From positions 185,001 to 249,000 of the forward strand of contig JAUJYZ010000420.1 of assembly GCA_033675265.1 (NCBI GenBank): a stretch of DNA of 64,000 nt, given 5' to 3'. A program made the position numbers and the translations under genes. Below the pieces are notes generated by a model. That model was not told the DNA's origin, did not search any database, and saw only the letters and a list, made by a program, of their open reading frames with translations. Each line of letters opens with the position of its first letter. Position 1 is the first letter of the stretch. Positions 53,523 through 64,000 of this stretch are shown here, in pieces. The DNA comes from Actinostola sp. cb2023 (Eukaryota > Cnidaria > Anthozoa > Actiniaria > Actinostolidae).

Positions 53523-53854
53523 CTTCCTTGAATATCTTCTCATTCCACCAGCAGAAACGAACAGCTGTTCGGAGGCAATCTTCAGAGCCAAATCTATCCT
53601 GGTCAGACCTCGAGTATGAATGATTTGATCGACTTTTTGCTGGACTAATTTCTTATCATAGGTATCGTCAAACTTGAGCCACAACTTGGCTTTACTGCTG
53701 TACTCGATTAGGCCAATGTGGGTCTTTAAACGCGAAACATGAAGGAATTCAATGGTGTCTTTGATGAATGACTGCAGCAGTTTGAATTCATGTCGTCTGA
53801 TACTCCCCGAAGAGTCGATGAGGAAAGCATAGTCGGAGGCATCTTGACCACAGA
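53523..53854 (-). CDS. VWA-domain exon, N-terminal ~110 residues (right-arm copy)
   Basis: Inverted copy of the exon at 19107-19438; the predicted peptide over its comparable open frame is identical, with the same DSSGS MIDAS motif, the GLTRIDLAL loop and truncation at GGMRRYSRK before the TDG strand. Acceptor and donor are conserved. On the - strand its downstream exon would have to lie inside or beyond the array at lower coordinates, where there is only array and then the mirror image. This copy therefore cannot be completed in the window, and if the palindrome is an assembly artefact it is not a second gene. Confidence 0.9.
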
Positions 53855-53920
53855 CTGAAGTACAAATAAAAAAACATTTATTACCGTATTTGATACTAGC
53901 TAACTTCTAAAATGTTTGGA

Positions 53921-54065
53921 ATAGCTGATATTGAAGTTACACTCCAATGACTCTGAACAACGGTTTCAAGTCGAGGCTATCGGGTCAGTACAAAAACTTG
54001 ACCCTATAGCCTCGACTTGAAACCGTTGTTCAGAGTCATTGGAGTGTAACTTCAATATCAGCTAT
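53921..54065. repeat. Mirrored 145-bp hairpin
   Basis: Reverse complement of the hairpin at 18896-19040, with the same ~60-bp arms and loop. Confidence 0.88.
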
Positions 54066-54341
54066 TGCTTGATTTCATTAGATGTCACTTCCGGTCTCGT
54101 GAGGAATTTTCATCAACTGAATTGCAACTTTTCAATAGAATACTCTCTGCTTGATAGCACATGAAGGGCAGTGTTTGCCTGTCATTTGAAGCAAATAATG
54201 AGATTCAAGGAGTTTTAACAGCTGATTGAAACCAAGCAATTAATGGGTCATGGGTCTGCTTTCTTGGAACAAAAGCTCATGTTTGGGAAGTGAGATAATT
54301 AATACATACAGGCAACATCGATTTGTGGGCTATGTAGGCTT

Positions 54342-54746
54342 AACAACCCTGCATTTAAATTTGCATTTTTGCATATTATTTTTGTGTGTGCAAAATCTGT
54401 TCATAAGTAAGAATTTATGCATATCTTTCTACTGAAAAGGACCATTCAAGTTTTTTGTTTATAGGCTAAAACACATACATTTATAGGCTAAAACACATAA
54501 ATTTATGTGCCCTGAGATATATATCAAAAATTGTGCTACATTAAATGCATTGGTTTGCAAGATTGAATAAATGAAAAACTGCAATACAGTAATTTTGAAC
54601 AATAATGTACATGATGGAAATTGAACTCCAAATAATGAAATTGTCCTCTTTGAATGAGCAGACCTGCTAAATTCTAAAACCATGTGCAATATGGAAATAA
54701 TTTTAGCAATTAAATGCAAAAATGCAAATTTAAATGCAGGGTTGTT
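54342..54746. mobile_element. Mirrored 405-bp MITE
   Basis: Reverse complement of 18215-18619 with the same 33-bp terminal inverted repeats and the same length. Confidence 0.75.
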
Positions 54747-54867
54747 CTTCTCGATCATTGATTTGTTGGTCTGGGATATCTTAAATTTCAATAACACTCT
54801 TTTTAGAACATGCGAACCTACATGCAAGCAAATTTCCTGTGAAAGGTCCCACCCACCGACCAAGCAC

Positions 54868-54918
54868 TATATAGTCTCCCTCCGTGTTTACACAAAACAC
54901 AGCTGCGAGGGAGACTAA
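54868..54918. mobile_element. Mirrored miniature inverted-repeat insertion, 51 bp
   Basis: Counterpart of 18041-18093. It is two bases shorter because its central A/T run has four rather than six bases. The same 8-bp flanking repeat is present. Confidence 0.55.
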
Positions 54919-55160
54919 CCAAGCACCGAGTGATGTAAACAAGTACTCAAGTGTCATGTTACAACGAGATGGCCTTGTACTGAATATTTTACATGGTATG
55001 AGATATGAGACCTAGTTATGGACTTCTAATCAAGCGTAATGCTGCCTGCAAACTAAAATAGTGATTTTCATATTTGACTGAACGTCTGACACAACTCACC
55101 GTATAAAAACATTGCAACAACATTGCATCAAAAACAAGCAATAAGTTGCACGTAGTGATG

Positions 55161-55307
<147 letters not shown>

Positions 55308-55323
55308 CCTAATTTCAAAAACG

Positions 55324-55445
55324 TTGTAGAGTGCAAACCATATGTCCGTGAAACAGTACTAACAATAGAAAACAATGGAGATAACACTATTTAGTACTAT
55401 TTAGAAATAGTACTGTTTCATGGACATATGGTTTGCACTCTACAA
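55324..55445. mobile_element. Mirrored 122-bp MITE
   Basis: Reverse complement of 17516-17637 with the same terminal inverted repeats and single mismatch. Confidence 0.8.
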
Positions 55446-55648
55446 TAATAATCAAAAAAGCCAAATAGGATTTCATTAAAAGACAAAAGAAGTGTACTCA
55501 AGCTGAACTGTTTCTTTTTGAATGAATTCGTATTTGGCTATTTGGACAACATTTTTGAAACTAGGCGTAATAACAATAACAATAATAATAACAATAACAA
55601 TAATAATAACAATAATAATAATAGTAACAATAATAATAATAATATTAA

Positions 55649-56658
55649 CCCATTGACTCCTACACCGGCCGAAACCGGCCGTAAACATCGATACTGCTTT
55701 GAAAAATTCTAACTTTCTGAATTTTCTAACATCGATCTCATGGCCAGTTATTAGTGACAACTAGAGAACTCTTCATATTTTAACCTCAAGTAAACTGACT
55801 TACAGGTCCGATTTCTGGGCATTAGTTCAATTTGTTTGCCATAAAAATCAAAAATGCGTGTTTTTGACGCAATTTTACACCTCGAAAATGGACGACATTT
55901 GACTTGGATTTTCTTCCAAAATACATCCTTGCGAAACAAAACGCCACTTTCTCGGCAAACTTCCATCTCTCTTCTTGATATAGTCATGAATTTTTCACTC
56001 TCTCTTCCTTAGCTTGCAGAACAATAGCCATTTCCTTAGGACCATTTTTGCTAACACGTGTTTTCCTTCTGCACGCCCGAAAAGGATGCCGGGAACATCC
56101 GGGAATTTTCGACAGAAATCCTCCCGCCATTTGTGTTTTTAAGAATATATAGAGTGTCAAGCCAGTCGGTCCTACAGGCAAAATATTGCACCGGTTGCAT
56201 TCTTTTCAAGTTCAAAGTCGCCAAAAATGCCTTTGTAGGCCCTGGAATCCACCACAGAAAGACCAGAGAGACGATTTCACTTTGAGTCCGCCATTTTGGA
56301 AAATCTGAACGAGCTGCCGAAATGTGTTCGTGAATTCGTATCTTCCTCCTGAGTTCTTCCAGGAGAACGGTCTCTACCACACCAGTCAAGCTTAATGATG
56401 CTGTCCTGGGGGCTTCTGTGGTGAATAATGGCTATAAAACACTCTAAAAATGCAAAATTGGCCTCTTCGAGTAGTGATTACTACTAGCCCTCGTGGAGAT
56501 CCATGAGAAGAGAAAGATTACGTCAGAACCTGAGCCCGTGGGCTTTCAGAACTGTCAAGATTTCCATGGAAACCCCTTATATGGAATCGAAATTTCCTAC
56601 GATGTGATTAGGTCCAGAAAATCGTTAAAAAACTCAAAATAGCTCAGGAGCGAATGGG
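55649..56658. mobile_element. Mirrored ~1.0-kb piggyBac-like non-autonomous element
   Basis: Reverse complement of 16303-17312, flanked by TTAA on both sides. Its length is the same because two 1-base homopolymer differences (T4 versus T3 and T5 versus T6, in left-arm sense) cancel out. Confidence 0.65.
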
Positions 56659-56723
56659 TTAATAATAATAATATTAACAATAATAATAATAATAATCTTA
56701 TAAGGGTAACTTTAGAAATTGAA

Positions 56724-56825
56724 TTTATAAGAAAAACTAATGATATAAGATTACGACGTTTCGATGACATCCTGTCATCATTATCAAGTAAACGTTGCAA
56801 TCTTATATCACCAGTTTTTCTTATA

Positions 56826-56827
<2 letters not shown>
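56724..56827. repeat. Mirrored 104-bp imperfect inverted repeat
   Basis: Reverse complement of 16134-16237, again between ATT/AAT runs. Confidence 0.65.
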
Positions 56828-56858
<31 letters not shown>

Positions 56859-57032
56859 GTCTTTGTTTGTGACACATAATAGACAATATTAATAAACTTG
56901 TGGCCCACAATATACAAGAAACATCACCAAAAAAACTCTGCTTTGTCTATTGACATTCTTAAATGCATCACCTTAAAATTATGATCACCATCATGTCTAT
57001 CAATAATAACGTCAATCATGATCGGTACTAAC

Positions 57033-57185
57033 CAATTTGTCCAGGTTTTCCTTTAGGGCCATCAGGACCTGCTTTTCCCTTTGCACCTTCAAATCCTGAG
57101 AAACCAGGTGGTCCCCCCATTCCCTTAGAACCATGAGGACCATCATTTCCATGGCGTCCAGCAGGTCCTGGATCTCCAGGTGGTC
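57033..57185 (-). CDS. Collagen triple-helix exon F, right-arm copy with intact frame
   Basis: On the - strand this exon is 153 bases (51 codons, phase 1 in and out). It encodes [42 protein letters not shown] and PKGKPGQI, then a split codon. The AAA codon that is AAAA in the left copy is correct here, so the Gly-X-Y frame runs to the donor. The final G joins TC of the VWA exon at 53854 to give Val-Cys-Gly-Gln-Asp. This version shows what the real exon should read. Confidence 0.9.
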
Positions 57186-57225
57186 CTGTAACAACATATT
57201 GAATACCTTTAGAATGCGGTCAAAG

Positions 57226-57552
57226 AATGAGGGTTTATCATGTAATGTCAAAACTCATAGGACAAAAAATGTGAAGTTTGGAAAAGATTGCTTCACAACT
57301 TGCGAAGATATGAATTGTCAAAAATCGAAATTTTGTATGAAAACCTTTGTTGGAGGCAAGAGTTGCCTACCAGCGTAAATTTCCAAAGGTTTTCATATAA
57401 AATTTCGATTTTTGAAAATTCATATCTTCGCAATTTGTGAAGCGATCTTTTCCAAACTTCACATATTTACTAATTTCAATGAGCTCTTGCTAGCTGTGAT
57501 AATCTTTTTTTTTTGTCCTATAAGTTTTCAAATTACATGATAAACCCTCATT
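57226..57552. mobile_element. Mirrored 327-bp long foldback element
   Basis: Reverse complement of 15408-15734, the same length, with the same asymmetric extra segment in one arm. Confidence 0.8.
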
Positions 57553-57619
57553 GCAGGAAGCGAGAACCAAGTCGCTAGAATCTGGACAGTTGCTGGATTC
57601 CTGGGGTGGCAATACCTCT

Positions 57620-57736
57620 GGGCCCGGTTCCTGAAAGCCTGATTAGTGCTATTAATCCAGGATTAAATTTTAAGAAATTAAAACCATTCATTTTAATCCT
57701 GGAAGACTAATCAGCCTTTCAGGAATTACCGGGCCC
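57620..57736. mobile_element. Mirrored 117-bp foldback MITE-like element
   Basis: Reverse complement of 15224-15340 with GGGCCCGG termini. Confidence 0.75.
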
Positions 57737-57761
57737 TGACTGATAACAGTGACAGCCATAC

Positions 57762-57977
57762 CTTTCTGAGGTGAGCCAGGCAATCCCATCACTCCAGGTT
57801 CACCAGGGACTCCAATGATACTATCTCCAGGTGGGCCTTTATCTCCTTTGGTGCCTGGTAAGCCTTGAGAGCCTGGTCCTCCATCGCCTGCTGGACCTAT
57901 GGGTCCAATTGGTCCAATTTCACCAGCGATGCCTGGTGAACCTTTATTGCCATCATCACCCTTATCACCTGGAGCAC
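57762..57977 (-). CDS. Collagen triple-helix exon E (right-arm copy)
   Basis: Inverted copy of 14983-15198: 216 bases, 72 codons, phase 1 in and out, with the predicted peptide identical throughout ([15 protein letters not shown] to GLPGSPQK). Acceptor and donor are conserved. On the - strand it is followed by exon F and the VWA exon in the same order as in the left arm. The upstream exons A-D would lie beyond the window end if the palindrome continues. Confidence 0.9.
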
Positions 57978-58000
57978 CTAAGGTACATATGAGAGTAATG

Positions 58001-58213
58001 TTAGAGTCGTTTTCGTATGAGTGGGAAGTAGTTACGGTATGGTTCGTGCCATGCCGTGACCGTATCGCGCCATCATCATGCCGTATCCAAGCATTCTGAT
58101 TGGTTGAGAAATGATTTTGCGCACTGTGATTGGTTGAATAGAATGTCTTTGATTCCATACCGTGACCGTAACTCCGTACCGTAGGTTTCCCACTCATACG
58201 AAAATGACTCTAA
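58001..58213. mobile_element. Mirrored 213-bp foldback MITE-like element
   Basis: Reverse complement of 14747-14959 with the same TTAGAGTC termini and the same length. Confidence 0.75.
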
Positions 58214-58316
58214 TCCACCTTGTAGCATGTTTAGTATTGGAATCATTAACACACTTATCTAAGCAATATTGCTTGTAGTTAATAAAAAAATACATATAAA
58301 CATCATCATTATAAAG

Positions 58317-61300
58317 GCATCATCACCATCACAATCCTACTCGTCTGTCATCAGTGTCATCATTACAACACACAATATAATTGACATTATCAATGCATCA
58401 TCACCATCACAATCCTACTCGTCTGTCATCAGTGTCATGATTACAACACACAATATAATTGACATTATCAATGCATCATCACCATCACAATCCTACTCGT
58501 CTGTCATCAGTGTCATCATTACAACACACAATATAATTGACATGATCAATGCATCATCACCATCACAATCCTACTCGTCTGTCATCAGTGTCTCATTACA
58601 ACACACAATATAATTGACATTATCAATGCATCATCACCATCACAATCCTACTCGTCTGTCATCAGTGTCATGATTACAACACACAATGTAATTGACATTA
58701 TCAATGCATCATCACCATCACAATCCTACTCGTCTGTCATCAGTGTCATCATTACAACACACAATATAATTGACATTATCAATGCATCATCACCATCACA
58801 ATCCTACTCATCTGTCATCAGTGTCATCATTACAACACACAATATAATTGACATTATCAATGCATCATCACCATCACAATCCTACTCGTCTGTCATCAGT
58901 GTCATCATTACAACACACAATATAATTGACATGATCAATGCATCATCACCATCACAATCCTACTCATCTGTCATCAGTGTCATCATTACAACACACAATA
59001 TAATTGACATTATCAATGCATCATCACCATCACAATCCTACTCGTCTGTCATCAGTGTCATCATTACAACACACAATATAATTGACATGATCAATGCATC
59101 ATCACCATCACAATCCTACTCGTCTGTCATCAGTGTCATCATTACAACACACAATATAATTGACATGATCAATGCATCATCACCATCACAATCCTACTCG
59201 TCTGTCATCAGTGTCATGATTACAACACACAATGTAATTGACATTATCAATGCATCATCACCATCACAATCCTACTCGTCTGTCATCAGTGTCATCATTA
59301 CAACACACAATATAATTGACATTATCAATGCATCATCACCATCACAATCCTACTCGTCTGTCATCAGTGTCATCATTACAACACACAATATAATTGACAT
59401 GATCAATGCATCATCACCATCACAATCCTACTCGTCTGTCATCAGTGTCATCATTACAACACACAATATAATTGACATGATCAATGCATCATCACCATCA
59501 CAATCCTACTCGTCTGTCATCAGTGTCATCATTACAACACAATATAATTGACATGATCAATGCATCATCACCATCACAATCCTACTCGTCTGTCATCAGT
59601 GTCATCATTACAACACACAATATAATTGACATGATCAATGCATCATCACCATCACAATCCTACTCGTCTGTCATCAGTGTCATCATTACAACACAATATA
59701 ATTGACATGATCAATGCATCATCACCATCACAATCCTACTCATCTGTCATCAGTGTCATGATTACAACACACAATATAATTGACATGATCAATGCATCAT
59801 GACCATCACAATCCTACTCGTCTGTCATCAGTGTCATCATTACAACACACAATATAATTGACATGATCAATGCATCATCACCATCACAATCCTACTCGTC
59901 TGTCATCAGTGTCATCATTACAACACAATATAATTGACATGATCAATGCATCATCACCATCACAATCCTACTCGTCTGTCATCGGTGTCATCATTACAAC
60001 ACACAATATAATTGACATGATCAATGCATCATCACCATCACAATCCTACTCGTCTGTCATCAGTGTCATGATTACAACACACAATATAATTGACATGATC
60101 AATGCATCATCACCATCACAATCCTACTCGTCTGTCATCAGTGTCATCATTACAACACACAATATAATTGACATGATCAATGCATCATCACCATCACAAT
60201 CCTACTCATCTGTCATCAGTGTCATCATTACAACACACAATATAATTGACATGATCAATGCATCATCACCATCACAATCCTACTCGTCTGTCATCGGTGT
60301 CATGATTACAACACACAATGTAATTGACATTATCAATGCATCATCACCATCACAATCCTACTCGTCTGTCATCAGTGTCATCATTACAACACACAATATA
60401 ATTGACATTATCAATGCATCATCACCATCACAATCCTACTCGTCTGTCATCAGTGTCATCATTACAACACAATATAATTGACATGATCAATGCATCATCA
60501 CCATCACAATCCTACTCGTCTGTCATCAGTGTCATCATTACAACACACAATATAATTGACATGATCAATGCATCATCACCATCACAATCCTACTCATCTG
60601 TCATCAGTGTCATCATTACAACACAATATAATTGACATTATCAATGCATCATCACCATCACAATCCTACTCGTCTGTCATCGGTGTCATCATTACAACAC
60701 ACAATATAATTGACATGATCAATGCATCATCACCATCACAATCCTACTCGTCTGTCATCAGTGTCATGATTACAACACACAATATAATTGACATGATCAA
60801 TGCATCATCACCATCACAATCCTACTCGTCTGTCATCAGTGTCATCATTACAACACACAATATAATTGACATGATCAATGCATCATCACCATCACAATCC
60901 TACTCATCTGTCATCAGTGTCATCATTACAACACACAATATAATTGACATGATCAATGCATCATCACCATCACAATCCTACTCGTCTGTCATCGGTGTCA
61001 TCATTACAACACACAATATAATTGACATTATCAATGCATCATCACCATCACAATCCTACTCATCTGTCATCAGTGTCATCATTACAACACAATATAATTG
61101 ACATGATCAATGCATCATCACCATCACAATCCTACTCGTCTGTCATCAGTGTCATCATTACAACACACAATATAATTGACATTATCAATGCATCATCACC
61201 ATCACAATCCTACTCATCTGTCATCAGTGTCATCATTACAACACAATATAATTGACATGATCAATGCATCATCACCATCACAATCCTACTCGTCTGTCAT

Positions 61301-64000
61301 CAGTGTCATCATTACAACACAATATAATTGACATTATCAATGCATCATCACCATCACAATCCTACTCATCTGTCATCAGTGTCATCATTACAACACAATA
61401 TAATTGACATGATCAATGCATCATCACCATCACAATCCTACTCGTCTGTCATCAGTGTCATCATTACAACACAATATAATTGACATTATCAATGCATCAT
61501 CACCATCACAATCCTACTCGTCTGTCATCAGTGTCATCATTACAACACAATATAATTGACATGATCAATGCATCATCACCATCACAATCCTACTCGTCTG
61601 TCATCAGTGTCATCATTACAACACACAATATAATTGACATGATCAATGCATCATCACCATCACAATCCTACTCATCTGTCATCAGTGTCATCATTACAAC
61701 ACAATATAATTGACATGATCAATGCATCATCACCATCACAATCCTACTCGTCTGTCATCAGTGTCATGATTACAACACACAATATAATTGACATGATCAA
61801 TGCATCATCACCATCACAATCCTACTCGTCTGTCATCAGTGTCATCATTACAACACACAATATAATTGACATGATCAATGCATCATCACCATCACAATCC
61901 TACTCGTCTGTCATCAGTGTCATCATTACAACACACAATATAATTGACATGATCAATGCATCATCACCATCACAATCCTACTCATCTGTCATCAGTGTCA
62001 TCATTACAAACACAATATAATTGACATGATCAATGCATCATCACCATCACAATCCTACTCGTCTGTCATCAGTGTCATGATTACAACACACAATATAATT
62101 GACATGATCAATGCATCATCACCATCACAATCCTACTCATCTGTCATCAGTGTCATCATTACAACACACAATATAATTGACATTATCAATGCATCATCAC
62201 CATCACAATCCTACTCGTCTGTCATCAGTGTCATCATTACAACACAATATAATTGACATGATCAATGCATCATCACCATCACAATCCTACTCGTCTGTCA
62301 TCGGTGTCATCATTACAACACACAATATAATTGACATGATCAATGCATCATCACCATCACAATCCTACTCGTGTGTCATCAGTGTCATGATTACAACACA
62401 CAATGTAATTGACATGATCAATGCATCATCACCATCACAATCCTACTCGTCTGTCATCAGTGTCATCATTACAACGCACAATATAATTGACATGATCAAT
62501 GCATCATCACCATCACAATCCTACTCGTCTGTCATCAGTGTCATCATTACAACACAATATAATTGACATGATCAATGCATCATCACCATCACAATCCTAC
62601 TCGTCTGTCATCAGTGTCATCATTACAACACACAATATAATTGACATGATCAATGCATCATCACCATCACAATCCTACTCGTCTGTCATCAGTGTCATCA
62701 TTACAACACACAATATAATTGACATGATCAATGCATCATCACCATCACAATCCTACTCGTCTGTCATCGGTGTCATGATTACAACACACAATGTAATTGA
62801 CATTATCAATGCATCATCACCATCACAATCCTACTCGTCTGTCATCAGTGTCATGATTACAACACACAATGTAATTGACATTATCAATGCATCATCACCA
62901 TCACAATCCTACTCGTCTGTCATCAGTGTCATCATTACAACACACAATATAATTGACATTATCAATGCATCATCACCATCACAATCCTACTCGTCTGTCA
63001 TCAGTGTCATCATTACAACACACAATATAATTGACATGATCAATGCATCATCACCATCACAATCCTACTCATCTGTCATCAGTGTCATCATTACAACACA
63101 CAATATAATTGACATTATCAATGCATCATCACCATCACAATCCTACTCGTCTGTCATCAGTGTCATCATTACAACACAATATAATTGACATGATCAATGC
63201 ATCATCACCATCACAATCCTACTCGTCTGTCATCGGTGTCATCATTACAACACACAATATAATTGACATGATCAATGCATCATCACCATCACAATCCTAC
63301 TCGTCTGTCATCAGTGTCATGATTACAACACACAATGTAATTGACATTATCAATGCATCATCACCATCACAATCCTACTCGTCTGTCATCAGTGTCATCA
63401 TTACAACACACAATATAATTGACATGATCAATGCATCATCACCATCACAATCCTACTCGTCTGTCATCAGTGTCATCATTACAACACACAATATAATTGA
63501 CATGATCAATGCATCATCACCATCACAATCCTACTCGTCTGTCATCAGTGTCATCATTACAACACACAATATAATTGACATTATCAATGCATCATCACCA
63601 TCACAATCCTACTCGTCTGTCATCAGTGTCATCATTACAACACACAATATAATTGACATGATCAATGCATCATCACCATCACAATCCTACTCATCTGTCA
63701 TCAGTGTCATCATTACAACACACAATATAATTGACATGATCAATGCATCATCACCATCACAATCCTACTCGTCTGTCATCAGTGTCATCATTACAACACA
63801 CAATATAATTGACATTATCAATGCATCATCACCATCACAATCCTACTCGTCTGTCATCAGTGTCATCATTACAACACACAATATAATTGACATGATCAAT
63901 GCATCATCACCATCACAATCCTACTCGTCTGTCATCAGTGTCATCATTACAACACACAATATAATTGACATGATCAATGCATCATCACCATCACAATCCT
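58317..64000. repeat. 78-bp tandem repeat array, right-arm copy, cut by the window end
   Basis: This is the same unit as 8198-14645 in reverse complement, with the same 76-bp variants. Frame-shift blocks keep left-arm order and length: for example 60568-61101 mirrors 11856-12389 and 62499-63188 mirrors 9770-10459. A few local differences exist, such as a 2-base deletion near 58590 (GTGTCTCATT) and the rearranged left unit near 14250. Long open frames on the + strand here are by-products of the 26-codon period. Confidence 0.95.

Overview
The window looks like AT-rich nuclear DNA from an invertebrate animal. Split-codon exons with GT/GC donors and AG acceptors, collagen Gly-X-Y exons, a von Willebrand factor A (VWA) exon and many small inverted-repeat transposons rule out a prokaryote. 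The repeat flora suggests an anthozoan cnidarian such as a stony coral: (ATT)n tracts, a TTAA-flanked element with CCCATT termini, and foldback MITEs. That assignment is inference with modest confidence.

Left part, 1-19.5 kb, + strand: one collagen/VWA gene, of which I can read seven exons: 1064-1270, 1466-1667, 2580-2756, 7888-8064, 14983-15198, 15775-15928 and 19107-19438. Splice phases agree at every junction. The last collagen exon supplies a G that joins TC of the VWA exon, giving Gln-Ile-Val-Cys-Gly and then a MIDAS-bearing VWA start. The domain order resembles type VI-like collagens. Both ends of the gene are missing.

Almost every intron carries its own unrelated tandem array: 33 bp x ~23 before exon A, 45 bp x ~5 between B and C, 73 bp x ~70 between C and D, 78 bp (with 76-bp variants) x ~83 between D and E, and ~126 bp x >100 after the VWA exon. 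The 73-bp unit is a duplication across an intron/exon boundary: each copy carries the 3' splice site and the first ~18 bases of exon D, so about 70 decoy acceptors precede the true one. The intron between the last collagen exon and the VWA exon is instead filled with foldback/MITE elements and ATT microsatellites.

The whole window from about 8.96 kb to its end is a giant inverted repeat centred near 35,460. The right arm (35.5-64 kb) repeats on the - strand the ~126-bp array, VWA exon, MITE-rich intron, last two collagen exons and the 78-bp array. In the single-copy stretches I compared there were no substitutions, only homopolymer and microsatellite length changes. One of these (A4 versus A3) breaks the collagen frame in the left arm and leaves it intact in the right. 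The junction is scrambled and lies inside the long array. I think a fold-back assembly or read artefact is more likely than a real 55-kb palindrome, but the sequence alone cannot decide. Long open frames inside the arrays are by-products of periods divisible by three, not genes.
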